DNA from: an uncultured Kordia sp.
GTDB taxonomy: Bacteria > Bacteroidota > Bacteroidia > Flavobacteriales > Flavobacteriaceae
NCBI RefSeq assembly: GCF_947489565.1
Contig: NZ_CANLEA010000001.1
Span: forward strand, 62,001 to 126,000
DNA length: 64,000 bases
Direction: 5' to 3'
Shown here: in pieces, positions 44,530 to 53,960 of the stretch
How the letters are laid out: each line of letters begins with the position of its first letter
How positions within the stretch are numbered: the stretch's first letter is position 1
Made by a program: the position numbers and the translations under genes
Notes under the pieces: model-generated
The model's input: only the letters and a program-made list of their open reading frames with translations
Database searches by the model: none
What the model was told of the DNA's origin: nothing

Positions 44530-44997
44530 ATGTCAATTTATCAAAACTCATATTTCATTGTGCCTAAAAAAGGAGAATACACTCTATTTGAAGGATTAAA
44601 CCTTAAAACTTTTTTTGAAGATGATTTTTTTGAAGATGATTTATTATGGAATAATTCTAAAATAAGCCTGAAGCAAATAGATAATTATCTGATTAAAAAA
44701 ATTGATGAAGGAGAGAGTTGGTCAAAACATTTAAAGATTTATGGGAATAATGAAGGTAATTATTTAAAAATAATTTTAGAAAATGGCTTTATTGCTTCAA
44801 TGTCATTTCGGGTTAATTTTACAATCGATTATTCAATTTTTCTTAACATAATTATTAATTTTTGTGAAATAAACAAACTCTTAATTGTTGATAATGAGTT
44901 AAATATTCTTCCATTAGATTACCAAATAATTAAAGATAGTCTTGAAAATTCTAAGGTATATAAAAATTATAAAAGCTTTGGTAATGGTACAGAATAG
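44530..44997 (+). CDS. Putative immunity protein for the orphan RHS tip
   Basis: 155 aa, acidic, soluble, with FFEDDFFEDDLLW and an IIINFCEINKLLIVDNEL segment. It starts 1 bp after the orphan toxin stop. I do not recognise a family; the role is inferred from position. Its last residues (GNGTE) and its stop codon are encoded by a copy of the IS1 terminal sequence (44980-45002), so the native C-terminus may have been replaced by an insertion. Confidence 0.65.
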   Translation: MSIYQNSYFIVPKKGEYTLFEGLNLKTFFEDDFFEDDLLWNNSKISLKQIDNYLIKKIDEGESWSKHLKIYGNNEGNYLKIILENGFIASMSFRVNFTIDYSIFLNIIINFCEINKLLIVDNELNILPLDYQIIKDSLENSKVYKNYKSFGNGTE

Positions 44998-45002
44998 TTG
45001 AT
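44980..45002 (+). repeat. Solo copy of the IS1 left terminal sequence
   Basis: A 23-base copy of the IS1 left end with one mismatch (A for T at position 15), 116 bp upstream of the complete left end at 45096. It ends the immunity gene. Confidence 0.65.
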
Positions 45003-45179
45003 GCCATGCAATCCCTAGACGGCGCTAGAATGTCTGGGTAATGGGTTAAAATGGTGCTTTTGAAAAAAAGAGAAGTTTTAATTTTGAGGCTCTCTCGGTA
45101 ATGGTACAGATTAGTTGATGAACTATTTTTGAATCATAAACATTTATAAAACAGTAAATTAAAAACAGATTTATATTGA

Positions 45180-45208
45180 AAAAGGATGGGCTTTATGTTC
45201 ATCCTTTT
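45180..45208 (+). terminator. Read-in terminator of IS1 copy 2
   Basis: GGATGGGC pairs with GTTCATCC using two G-T wobbles. The second stem seen in copy 1 is broken here. Confidence 0.55.
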
Positions 45209-45282
45209 CTTTTTTAACGTATGTAAAGGCTTTAAAATGAATTTTTTTCATCTTAGTGGTTCACATTAGTTGATAGGAAGAT

Positions 45283-45954
45283 ATGAAATGTAAGAACTGT
45301 AAAGGTCTAGCGGTTAAAAATGGTAAACAATCAAACGGTAAGCAACGGTATTACTGTAAAACCTGTAAACTGAGTTTTCAAAGAAGCTATAACTACAGAG
45401 CTTATAAAATTGATACCAATAAAAGCATCTATCAATTACTAAGAGAAAGCGTTGGTATAACGGCAACTGCACGGTTACTTTCTATATCAAAAACTACGAT
45501 TATTAAACGCATAAAAGAGAAGGCTTGCTTGATAACAAAGCCATTATTTAATGAACAGAATCAATATTACGAACTTGATGAAATGCGAGTCGTAGTTGGT
45601 TACAAATTAAATGAAGCTTGGATCATGTATGCAATCAATAGATATACCAAAAAAATCATAAACTTTATTGTCGGCAGAAGGACTAAGCGAAATATTTCTG
45701 TAATAACAAAATCAGTACTTCAGCTCTACCCGAAAATGATATTTACCGATCGATTAAAAACATATAAAAGCTTAATTCCCAAAACTCAACATGATACCAG
45801 AAAGAAAAATACAACAGTCATTGAAAGACACAATTTAACCTTACGCACACATCTAAAACGTCTCTCAAGAAGAACAATTTGTTTTAGTAAAACCTTTGAG
45901 ATGCTAGAAGCAACCTTGAAACTCTATCTTTGGGGCTATCAATTAAAATTTTAA
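45283..45954 (+). CDS. IS1-family transposase (copy 2)
   Basis: 223 aa, the same architecture as copy 1: zinc ribbon, helix-turn-helix and DDE core (YELDEMRV, FTDRL, ERHNL), all intact. It differs from copy 1 at 15 residues, none of them after residue 115. The last 200 bp or so are nearly identical between copies at the DNA level, while earlier parts differ at many silent sites. Confidence 0.92.
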   Translation: MKCKNCKGLAVKNGKQSNGKQRYYCKTCKLSFQRSYNYRAYKIDTNKSIYQLLRESVGITATARLLSISKTTIIKRIKEKACLITKPLFNEQNQYYELDEMRVVVGYKLNEAWIMYAINRYTKKIINFIVGRRTKRNISVITKSVLQLYPKMIFTDRLKTYKSLIPKTQHDTRKKNTTVIERHNLTLRTHLKRLSRRTICFSKTFEMLEATLKLYLWGYQLKF

Positions 45955-46020
45955 TAGTAACAAATAAAGATTTATTTCTGGTATCAACACTAAAAATCCA
46001 TCAAAAATATCTTCATAAAA

Positions 46021-46034
46021 ATATATAAGCGTCA
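46021..46034. promoter_or_regulatory. Shared 14-mer, putative LytTR site of the gspG operon
   Basis: ATATATAAGCGTCA occurs here, 95 bp before the gspG-like ATG, and exactly once more before the opposing operon (57452). Its complement contains the ACGCTTAT core of the direct repeats before the LytTR genes. Confidence 0.5.
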
Positions 46035-46128
46035 CATATTTCAGCTCTACATACACTATTTTAGTTATGTTGAATATTCCCCAAAATCCAACGTATTCAA
46101 CTTAAAAATAGACGTAGATATACTGTGT

Positions 46129-46551
46129 ATGAAGCTTACAAAACACTCATTATCAAATCATAAAATAAAAGCATTTAACTTGCAAGAAATTTTGATAGTA
46201 CTCGCTATTATTGGAATTTTGTTGCTGATTGCGTTACCAAACTTGATGCCTTATATAAACAAGGCAAAAGCTGTAGAAGCACAAACGCAACTCAAAGCGA
46301 TTCACTCGATGCAAACGCAATATCGCTATTTATATTCACGCTATTCGAACGACTTTAATGAGATAGACTTTGAAGTGCCACTCACAACCAATAAGGGTGG
46401 AACAGCGCGCTATTCCTATAAAATTACTGCCGCAAATAATGGAACATTCAAAGCACGCGCAGAAGCTATAGAAGACTTTGATGGAGATGGAGTTTATAAT
46501 GTTTGGGAAATTGATGAAAAAGGCAATCCCAAAGAAATTGTAAAAGATTGA
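46129..46551 (+). CDS. gspG: Type II secretion major pseudopilin, GspG-like
   Basis: 140 aa. It has a basic leader, then the prepilin site KA/FNLQE with Glu at +5, a hydrophobic helix (ILIVLAIIGILLLIALP) and a GspG-like globular part ending in a calcium-loop stretch (IEDFDGDGVYNVWEIDEKGN). Ala replaces the usual Gly at -1. It is the first gene of the plus-strand secretion operon; its stop overlaps the next start (TTGA). Confidence 0.85.
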   Translation: MKLTKHSLSNHKIKAFNLQEILIVLAIIGILLLIALPNLMPYINKAKAVEAQTQLKAIHSMQTQYRYLYSRYSNDFNEIDFEVPLTTNKGGTARYSYKITAANNGTFKARAEAIEDFDGDGVYNVWEIDEKGNPKEIVKD

Positions 46552-47030
46552 TCGTTGCTGTAAAAATCATATTAACCCTAACACTCGTGGTCATTTTTTA
46601 CCAAGATATCAAAGAAAGAAGTGTCTATTGGTTTCTATTTCCAATAGTAGCCTGTGCAGCAGGATATTTATATTTTATGAATACGTTTTTCGATCTATTT
46701 TGGAGAACGATTGCAGTGAATCTAGGAATTATAATGCTGATTTTAATTGTGCTTCAAACCTATACAAAATTCAAACTAAAAACGAGTTTACAAAAAGTCT
46801 TTGGATTGGGTGATGCCTTGTTTTTTCTGGGTTTATGTGTCGCTTTTCCAATAGCTTCGTTTATCATATTTTTTGTCTTTTCATTACTTTTTTCACTGCT
46901 GTTGCATGTTGTTCTAAAAAATAAAATTCAAGAAACATCCGTACCACTCGCTGGATATATGAGTGTATTTTTTATTGGAATTTATATAATGCATTGGACA
47001 GCATTATTGCCTAATATGTATAGTGTATGA
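46548..47030 (+). CDS. Prepilin peptidase, A24 family, short form
   Basis: 160 aa, TTG start in a TTGA overlap with the pseudopilin gene. Five or six membrane helices. The two catalytic Asp residues are in FYQDIKERSVYW (about 20) and GLGDALFF (about 87, GxGD). It lacks the N-terminal zinc/methyltransferase half of PilD or GspO, so it would cleave but not N-methylate pilins. Its substrates here carry Ala at -1. Confidence 0.8.
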   Translation: MIVAVKIILTLTLVVIFYQDIKERSVYWFLFPIVACAAGYLYFMNTFFDLFWRTIAVNLGIIMLILIVLQTYTKFKLKTSLQKVFGLGDALFFLGLCVAFPIASFIIFFVFSLLFSLLLHVVLKNKIQETSVPLAGYMSVFFIGIYIMHWTALLPNMYSV

Positions 47031-48439
47031 TGGAAGCAAAAGACTATAACATACATGTTTCGTTACAGCAGCTCATCAGCAGTTCGCAAGCGTATCACTA
47101 TCGTGTGATTCCGGTTGCAGATGAAAATGAAGTGCTGACATTTAAGTCAGAATCTACAAATGAAGCGTTGCGAAAAGAACTCTCGATTGTGTTTGATAAA
47201 GAGATTCGACTCGAATTAGAATCTGTTGAAACCATTGAGAAGTATCTGGCAACGAACTTTCGAAAAACAGCAAGCAGCAAAGCAGAAGCACTACATTATA
47301 CAGACGATTTTTTACAGAAAATCATCATTGCAGCCAAAGACATTGGAAGTAGTGACATTCACTTTGAACCGTATGAACATTCGTGTAGAATCCGTTTCCG
47401 ATTGGATGGAAAACTCAAAGAGCAATATGTAATTCCATCTACGGAATATCCTGTGATTATCAATAAAATCAAGATCAAAGCACAGTTAGACATCTCTGAA
47501 AAACGTTTGCCGCAAGATGGACGAATCACAATCAATAATGCGCAAGGCGAATTTGATATTCGTGTCTCTTCTTTACCAACCTTGCATGGCGAAAAAATGG
47601 TGTTGAGAATCTTAAGTAAAGATGCTAATCATATCAATTTGGAGGAATTAGGCTTTTCTGAAGATGAATTATACACATACAAGGAAATCATCAAAAAACC
47701 GAATGGAATTATCTTGATTTCTGGACCGACAGGTTCTGGAAAAACGACGACATTATATGCAACTTTAAAGCTTTTGAATGATTCTGAAACGAATATTTTA
47801 ACGATTGAAGATCCGATAGAATATACCTTAGAAGGAATCAATCAAGTGCAACTCAAAGAAAATATTGGGCTTGATTTTTCAAGTACACTCCGCACCTTTT
47901 TACGTCAAGATCCTGATGTGATTATGGTAGGAGAAATTCGTGATGCAAAAACAGCGAATATGGCGATTCGTGCAGCACTCACAGGACATTTGGTATTATC
48001 TACCATTCACACCAACTCGGCTTGGGCAACAGTTTCAAGATTGATAGACATGGACATTCCGCCATTTCTAATTGCAAGTACGCTCAATATGAGTGTGGCG
48101 CAACGTTTGGTTCGTAAACTTTGCAATCACTGTAAAAAAGAGCAATCTATAGAAACGGCTACTTTACCAAAAGATGTGGTTTTACCAAAAACTATTCAAA
48201 CACATCATGTTGCAGTTGGTTGTAATGCATGTTATCAAACTGGGTATTTAGGGAGAAAAGCGATTTATGAAATCATTCCAATCGGAACAGAACTCATCAA
48301 TCAGATCAAAGAAAATGAAACAGAAATTTCAGACTATCTGAAACAGAAAAATATAAAAACATTAAAAGACAACGCAATGACGCTCATTGGCAATGGAACA
48401 ACATCTATTGATGAAGCGTACGCCTTGTTATCAAACTAA
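47027..48439 (+). CDS. gspE: Secretion/pilus assembly ATPase, GspE/PilB-like
   Basis: 470 aa, ATGA overlap with the upstream gene. It has a GspE N-domain and linker, DIHFEPYE at about 110, Walker A GPTGSGKTTT at about 233-242, the Asp box TIEDPIEY, Walker B DPDVIMVGEIRD, a His box (LVLSTIHTNS) and the C-x2-C ... C-x2-C zinc module (CNHC ... CNAC). All motifs are present, so it should be active. It energizes pseudopilus assembly from the cytoplasm. Confidence 0.93.
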   Translation: MMEAKDYNIHVSLQQLISSSQAYHYRVIPVADENEVLTFKSESTNEALRKELSIVFDKEIRLELESVETIEKYLATNFRKTASSKAEALHYTDDFLQKIIIAAKDIGSSDIHFEPYEHSCRIRFRLDGKLKEQYVIPSTEYPVIINKIKIKAQLDISEKRLPQDGRITINNAQGEFDIRVSSLPTLHGEKMVLRILSKDANHINLEELGFSEDELYTYKEIIKKPNGIILISGPTGSGKTTTLYATLKLLNDSETNILTIEDPIEYTLEGINQVQLKENIGLDFSSTLRTFLRQDPDVIMVGEIRDAKTANMAIRAALTGHLVLSTIHTNSAWATVSRLIDMDIPPFLIASTLNMSVAQRLVRKLCNHCKKEQSIETATLPKDVVLPKTIQTHHVAVGCNACYQTGYLGRKAIYEIIPIGTELINQIKENETEISDYLKQKNIKTLKDNAMTLIGNGTTSIDEAYALLSN

Positions 48440-48444
48440 AAAAG

Positions 48445-50652
48445 ATGAAGAAATTAATTCTTATCATATTACTATGCTTTATGCAGTTGGCAGTTTTTGC
48501 ACAAGAGCAGCCACGTATCGAAGCTATAAAAAATCAACTGGAAACACTTGCTGTTGACAATGTTGGATTGACAGAAAATGTAAAAACAGACATTAGCGTT
48601 AATGGCGCTACGCTCAGTAGTTTTTTATTGGCAATTGCAGATATTCACAAGCTAAATTTTAATATTTCTTCTGAATTAAATAGAATTTCAGTAGCAACTA
48701 ATTTTCCAAATGTGACTGTTGGCGATTTGTTAGTCTTTTTATGTAAAGAACATGAATTGACGATTGAATTCACAGGAAATATTCTATCGATAAAAAAATA
48801 CATCAAGCCTGTTGAAAAAGTTCAGCCAAAGACGATTCCGATGACGTATGATATGAAAAATGATCGTGTGAGTTTGGATATCAAATCAGATACTTTGTAT
48901 ACGGCTTTTAAAAAAATCATGGTTAAAACTGGAAAAAACTTAAGTTTCTCGCCTGATATTGAAAATAAATTAATCACTTTTTATGTAAAAGACACTTCGT
49001 TTGATACTGCCATGGAACAATTAGCCTATGCAAATGGACTTTACATGGAAAAGGCAAGCAATGGTTTTTACATCTTCGAAAGTGATGTGCAAGCTATTTC
49101 TGATACTCAAAATGGTGCTGTAAAACCACAAGTTAGAAGAAGAAAGTCAAATTTCAACTTTAAAGTTGTAGACAAACAACGAAAAATGATAGAAGTTGAT
49201 TTTACCAATGTTCCTATCGATGCCGTAATTCACGACATTGGGAATGCTTTAGATATAGACGTGTTTACATCTACGCCGCTAACGACAGCAGGAACTGCAA
49301 GTTTTAAATCGAAACGTATTTATTTTGACGATTTATTAACGAAGATGTTTGAAAGTAATCAAAGTCAAAATATGATTGTGAATACGAACACAAATGCAAA
49401 TAGAAAGAATACAAATCAACGAGGAAATCAAAACAATCAAGCATCCAATACTGCACAAGCATTTTTCACTTTTAAGAAAGATCGAAATATGTATATTTTT
49501 GGGACAGCAAATCAACTGAGTCTCCGAGAAATTTCTATCATTCCATTAATGCATCGTTCTATTGAATTATTAACCGATTCCAAAGGCAGTTATTCCACAA
49601 GAGCCAGAAATAGTAATGTAGGGCAAAATAATACTAATTTTGGAAACAGAAATCAATTCGATTCTTTTTCAGGTGGAGGCAATAACAATAGTAATAGACC
49701 TACGTTAAGTAAAACTGGACAGTCAAATCAAGGAAAAGGTTTGGCAAATAACAATAGAAGTCAAGCGGAAGCACTGATCAATATTTTACCTGCTGATTTA
49801 ATTGCCGATTTACAGATTCAAGCTGATTTTGAACTCAATAGTTTTTATGTTAGTGGTCCAAGTTCCAGTGTAAAACGCTTTCGAAACTTTATTGAAAAAA
49901 TAGATCAACCAGTTCCAGTCATTTTAATTGAAGTCATGCTGATTGATGTGAGCAAACTATCTGTGGTAGAAACGGGAATTAGTTGGGGAATTGGTGATGG
50001 ACCAACACAAACGAGCGGAAGTCTTTTTCCAACAACCAATCTAACACTTGGTGCAAATACGGTAAATCGTGTCATTGGCGGATTTGATGGTTTTGGTTCG
50101 TTCAACTTAGGAAAAGTTGTGCCAGAATTCTTTGCCAATATCTCTGCGATGGAACAAGATGGTGATATTAAAATTCGTTCTACGCCAAAAATATCAACGC
50201 TTAACGGGCATCGCGCTACTCTGTCAAATGGAACAACATCGTATTATGCCGTTACACAACGTAATATTTATGGAACGGACAATCCGCAAACTTCAGAGAT
50301 CACCAATTATTATCCGATTGATGCTGAATTAGGAATTTCTATAAAACCAATTGTTTCTGGCGACGGACAAGTAACGCTAGATATCTTTGTCATTCAATCT
50401 ACGTTTGGAAATCGAATTGATGAAAATGCACCACCAGATATCAGTTCTAGAGAATTTAGATCTATCATAAGAATGCGCGACCAAGATATTGCAGTTTTGG
50501 GAGGAATTGAAGAAATGCAGAATAGAAATGAAGGAAACGGAGTGCCGTTCTTAGCAAGAATTCCAGTGATTAAATGGCTATTTAGCAAACGAAGAAGACA
50601 AAAATCTAAATCTAGATTAACAGTACTTATCAAACCTACGGTAATTCATTAA
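48445..50652 (+). CDS. gspD: Secretin (GspD/PilQ family)
   Basis: 735 aa. It has a signal peptide (ending VFAQ) and N-terminal STN/N-type domains (LNRISVATNFPNVTVGDLL). Two Asn/Gln-rich disordered linkers lie near residues 315-335 and 395-435. The conserved secretin domain from about 490 (VILIEVMLIDVSKLS ... RSTPKISTLNG ... DIAVLGGIEE ... VPFLARIPVIKWLF) ends in LTVLIKPTVI. It forms the outer-membrane channel. Its stop shares one base with the next ATG. Confidence 0.92.
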   Translation: MKKLILIILLCFMQLAVFAQEQPRIEAIKNQLETLAVDNVGLTENVKTDISVNGATLSSFLLAIADIHKLNFNISSELNRISVATNFPNVTVGDLLVFLCKEHELTIEFTGNILSIKKYIKPVEKVQPKTIPMTYDMKNDRVSLDIKSDTLYTAFKKIMVKTGKNLSFSPDIENKLITFYVKDTSFDTAMEQLAYANGLYMEKASNGFYIFESDVQAISDTQNGAVKPQVRRRKSNFNFKVVDKQRKMIEVDFTNVPIDAVIHDIGNALDIDVFTSTPLTTAGTASFKSKRIYFDDLLTKMFESNQSQNMIVNTNTNANRKNTNQRGNQNNQASNTAQAFFTFKKDRNMYIFGTANQLSLREISIIPLMHRSIELLTDSKGSYSTRARNSNVGQNNTNFGNRNQFDSFSGGGNNNSNRPTLSKTGQSNQGKGLANNNRSQAEALINILPADLIADLQIQADFELNSFYVSGPSSSVKRFRNFIEKIDQPVPVILIEVMLIDVSKLSVVETGISWGIGDGPTQTSGSLFPTTNLTLGANTVNRVIGGFDGFGSFNLGKVVPEFFANISAMEQDGDIKIRSTPKISTLNGHRATLSNGTTSYYAVTQRNIYGTDNPQTSEITNYYPIDAELGISIKPIVSGDGQVTLDIFVIQSTFGNRIDENAPPDISSREFRSIIRMRDQDIAVLGGIEEMQNRNEGNGVPFLARIPVIKWLFSKRRRQKSKSRLTVLIKPTVIH

Positions 50653-51848
50653 TGCTAGATACATTAAAAACATATTTGCTGTACGGAAATACTTATTGCG
50701 GTATTGAGCACAATAGTCAATACACTATTGAGGCCATACTATTGCAAAAAAAGAAAAGTGAAGTTGTTATTGATACATCTTTTGTAGCTAAAAATATTGA
50801 AGAAATAGCGCAGCATTTGCCAAAAAAGCAACACGCTTTTTTAATTGTGAATAATGATGCAGTTTTAAGTAAATATATTGAAAGTAACGAAAAACAAAGC
50901 AATCGTTTACTGTTTGAAGCATTTCCAAACTTAAAAATCAAAGACTTTTACTATGAAATAGACTCGCATGGTAGTTTTCATAACATTGCTATTTGCAGAA
51001 AATCTACGGTAGATAAACTAGTGGAAGTTTATAAAAAACACAATATTACTATTATTGGTTTTTCGCTCGGAAATGCCAAGACCTCTTTTGTGAATGATTT
51101 TATAGAATCACCGACGTATTATACGTCCAATGCATTACTGACGAAAGAAGCTAACCAAATCACAGGAATTTCACTAGTAGATACTATTCCAGAACAATCG
51201 TATTTGGTAAATGGACTGGAAGTAAAAAACACACAATTACTGACTTTTGCAGGCGCGTTATCATATATGCTAAAGTCAAAAAACACAAGCTCTAATTTTG
51301 ATGAAGAAGAAACAAAACTTGTTGAAGACTTTCATCAGAAACGTTTCTTTAGTCAATTTCTATTATTCGGCTTAGGCTTTATTTTATTGTTATTACTGTT
51401 GAACTTTTTCATCTTCAATTCCTACTATAGTGCTGTGGAAAGTATGAAACAAACTGCTGCTGTAAATGGCTCGCAAAAGGAAAGATTACTGAAACTCAAA
51501 GCTGTTGTAGATGAAAAACAAAAAACTGTAGACGATGTTTTAAAAAACTCATCTTCCAGAAGTTCGTATTATATTGATGCGATAGCAAATTCACTTCCAA
51601 ATACGATTCAATTAGCGGAATTAAAGTATCAACCAATTACCAAGAAAATTAAAAAGAATACGGCTATTCGGTTGACGCAAAATACCATCATAATTTCAGG
51701 AATATCTACCGATAGTAACCTACTTTTCAATTGGATTCAAACACTAGAAAGTTTTGATTGGATTGTAAAAGTAACACCTGTAAATTATGGATCACAATCG
51801 AAGACAACTTCAGAATTCACCTTAAAAATAGAGATGTCTGATGAGTAA
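50652..51848 (+). CDS. GspL-like inner-membrane protein (PilM-PilN-like fusion)
   Basis: 398 aa. The cytoplasmic N-terminal part (about 1-225) has an actin-like/PilM flavour, though without clear nucleotide motifs. One membrane helix follows (FLLFGLGFILLLLLLNFFIF, about 235-255). The periplasmic part has a coiled coil and a PilN-like ferredoxin fold (IIISGISTDSNLLFNWIQTL). This is the layout of GspL, which ties the ATPase to the inner-membrane platform. It overlaps the next gene by 8 bp. Confidence 0.78.
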   Translation: MLDTLKTYLLYGNTYCGIEHNSQYTIEAILLQKKKSEVVIDTSFVAKNIEEIAQHLPKKQHAFLIVNNDAVLSKYIESNEKQSNRLLFEAFPNLKIKDFYYEIDSHGSFHNIAICRKSTVDKLVEVYKKHNITIIGFSLGNAKTSFVNDFIESPTYYTSNALLTKEANQITGISLVDTIPEQSYLVNGLEVKNTQLLTFAGALSYMLKSKNTSSNFDEEETKLVEDFHQKRFFSQFLLFGLGFILLLLLLNFFIFNSYYSAVESMKQTAAVNGSQKERLLKLKAVVDEKQKTVDDVLKNSSSRSSYYIDAIANSLPNTIQLAELKYQPITKKIKKNTAIRLTQNTIIISGISTDSNLLFNWIQTLESFDWIVKVTPVNYGSQSKTTSEFTLKIEMSDE

Positions 51849-52353
51849 TAGTCTTAAAAATAAATTACTTATCGGAGGATTTGTTGTCCTGCTATTTTTG
51901 TGCTATAAATTTGCCATAGCGAATACATTTACATTAAAATCTGAACATTCAAAACTGATACAAGAACAAAAAATATTTGAAAACACACCAAAACAAATCG
52001 CGCTACTCAAGAAAAAAGAACAATACTACGATTCGCTATTAACCAAATATAAAATTGGCGGTACATCTTTGCAGAATAACTTACTCAATGTAGTTACATC
52101 ATTTTCAAAAGCTCACAACCTAAAAGTGATCGATTTTTTAGAACCACATGTATATGCTGAACAATCATTAACCATAAATACCTATTCATTTACAGTAGAG
52201 GGACATTTTAATAATATTCTACAACTTATCTACACACTAGAACAACGCACTAAATACGGTGAAGTTATTAGTGTTTGGTATGAAAAAAAGAAAAACTATC
52301 GCACTGGTAAATCTTATTTACAAGCCAAAATCGTATTGCAAAGTTTAGGATAA
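51841..52353 (+). CDS. GspM/PilO-like inner-membrane protein
   Basis: 170 aa. A short cytoplasmic start, one membrane helix (LLIGGFVVLLFLCYKFAI), a coiled coil, and a PilO/GspM-like domain with FSKAHNLKVIDFL and FNNILQLIYTLEQRT. It probably pairs with the GspL-like protein. It is the last gene of the plus-strand operon, and its stop abuts the stop of the convergent gspF-like gene with no base between. Confidence 0.75.
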   Translation: MSNSLKNKLLIGGFVVLLFLCYKFAIANTFTLKSEHSKLIQEQKIFENTPKQIALLKKKEQYYDSLLTKYKIGGTSLQNNLLNVVTSFSKAHNLKVIDFLEPHVYAEQSLTINTYSFTVEGHFNNILQLIYTLEQRTKYGEVISVWYEKKKNYRTGKSYLQAKIVLQSLG

Positions 52354-53493
52354 TTAACCTCCCAAAACCGTCCCCAATTTAAACATTGGTAAATACATAG
52401 CAATTAATATAATTCCAACCATGATTCCGACAAAAACAATAATCAACGGTTCCATGATAGTAGACATCATTTTCGATTGGCGTTGGACTTGCTCATGGTA
52501 TTGTATATTCAATCTGTCAAAAATAAACTCAGTCTGATTGGTTTGTTCGGCGACTTTTACCAAGGTAATCATCTTATCACTAAAAATAGGATGCGAAGCC
52601 AAACTTTCACTCAAAGTTGCTCCTTGTAAAATAGATTGTTCTACACTTTCTAGAGCATCTTGCAACGGATAAAAGTCAATCATCTTTTTAACCAATTGAA
52701 TACTATTGATTACAGGGACTTTGGAAGCTGATAATAACGCGACAGCTTGTGTAAACTGTGATAAATACACCGTTTTGATAAAGTTTCCAAAGAATGGCAG
52801 TTTTATAAGAAATTTATCTTTAAATCGGCGATACCATTCTTGTTTATTGAATAAAAATCGAGAGGAGAATAAGGCAATCATTCCAACCAAAATAATGAAA
52901 CCATAGGATTTCATAAATTCCGAAACGCTAATGATAAATTCAGTAATACCTGGCAATGCGACCTTATTTTGTTTGAAAATATCTTGAAACATTGGCACTA
53001 CAAATTGCAACATAAAGAGCACTACTAAAAATGCGGTACTCAATACTATAATTGGATAGGTAAGAGCACTAATCACATCACGGCGTTGTTGATTCTTTCT
53101 GCCAAAAAAACTGCCCAATTGCTTTACAACTTCTGCTAAAGTTCCAGTTTCTTCTCCAATTTTAATAGAATAATATTCGTATTCTGTAAAGGCTTTATGT
53201 GATCGAATAGCTTCCGACATGCTTTGTCCATCAACCAAATCTTCAACGACAGTTCCAAGTATTTCTTTGGCCGCTTTTTTCTTTTGTGAATTATGCAGGA
53301 GTTCCAAAGCTTCTTTTAACGAAACTCCGGCACTTAATAAAACCGCCAATTCGGTATAAAAGTCTTCTTTGAGCTTATTAGAAAACCCTTTCCCGAAAAG
53401 GACAATTTCTTTCTTCAAAATAGAAGAGATATCCGATTGCTTCTTTTGGGAAACAGCTTTTTTTGGGCTGATATTTTCTAACTTAAAACTCAT
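52354..53493 (-). CDS. gspF: Type II secretion inner-membrane platform protein GspF
   Basis: 379 aa. Two GspF domains: LAVLLSAGVSLKEALELL with YEYYSIKIGEETGTLAEVV (about 50-135), and QAVALLSASKVPVINSI with LVKVAEQTNQTEFIF (about 245-330). Three membrane helices, with the last at the C-terminus (IVFVGIMVGIILIAMYLPMF). It starts in an ATGA overlap with the upstream pseudopilin gene and is the last gene of the minus-strand operon. Confidence 0.92.
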   Translation of the reverse strand: MSFKLENISPKKAVSQKKQSDISSILKKEIVLFGKGFSNKLKEDFYTELAVLLSAGVSLKEALELLHNSQKKKAAKEILGTVVEDLVDGQSMSEAIRSHKAFTEYEYYSIKIGEETGTLAEVVKQLGSFFGRKNQQRRDVISALTYPIIVLSTAFLVVLFMLQFVVPMFQDIFKQNKVALPGITEFIISVSEFMKSYGFIILVGMIALFSSRFLFNKQEWYRRFKDKFLIKLPFFGNFIKTVYLSQFTQAVALLSASKVPVINSIQLVKKMIDFYPLQDALESVEQSILQGATLSESLASHPIFSDKMITLVKVAEQTNQTEFIFDRLNIQYHEQVQRQSKMMSTIMEPLIIVFVGIMVGIILIAMYLPMFKLGTVLGG

Positions 53494-53960
53494 GGATTCA
53501 TAAAGGTATTTGCAGTATTTCGCTTGTAAATAAAAATAGCAGCATTTCTAAATTCTTTTCCAGCAGTCAATTTAAACGCATCAATTTTATTAGAATTGGT
53601 TTCTACACCTTCAAAGTAAAATTTAGTATCTGTAACAACTACATCAAACGTATCGGTTGCTTTTTGAACCGTTGTTTTATCAAATCTATAACTCACTGTA
53701 TCAATTTCGGAGATAAAATGAAGTGTATTCTCCAAGTCATCATACTGAATATGATTGGATCGATGGGCATCTATTGTTAATGATTGTTCTAATAAAGTCA
53801 TACTTGTGGTATGCTGAAAGTTTGTTTTTATACCAAACATTTGCTTTTGTACAAGTTGTAACACAGAAAATGCAATGCCAACCACAATGACCGTAATCAT
53901 GATCACGATGATGAGTTCACTGAGTGTAAAAGCAGCTATTTTGTGTTTCTGACTATTCAT
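53490..53960 (-). CDS. Minor pseudopilin (prepilin-like protein)
   Basis: 156 aa. Prepilin site AA/FTLSE with Glu at +5, followed by a hydrophobic helix (LIIVIMITVIVVGIAFSVL). The globular part resembles GspJ/PilW in length and strand pattern (HIQYDDLENTLHFISEI). Ala at -1. It overlaps the next prepilin gene upstream by 8 bp and gspF by 4 bp. Confidence 0.8.
   Translation of the reverse strand: MNSQKHKIAAFTLSELIIVIMITVIVVGIAFSVLQLVQKQMFGIKTNFQHTTSMTLLEQSLTIDAHRSNHIQYDDLENTLHFISEIDTVSYRFDKTTVQKATDTFDVVVTDTKFYFEGVETNSNKIDAFKLTAGKEFRNAAIFIYKRNTANTFMNP

Larger units (their letters stand above)
45096..45960 (+). mobile_element. IS1-family insertion sequence, copy 2 (right end not resolved)
   Basis: Left end identical to copy 1 (45096-45118), followed by a homologous 165-bp leader, terminator and transposase. 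Homology with copy 1 stops about 2 bp after the transposase stop. No inverted terminal copy is visible on the right. Confidence 0.7.
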
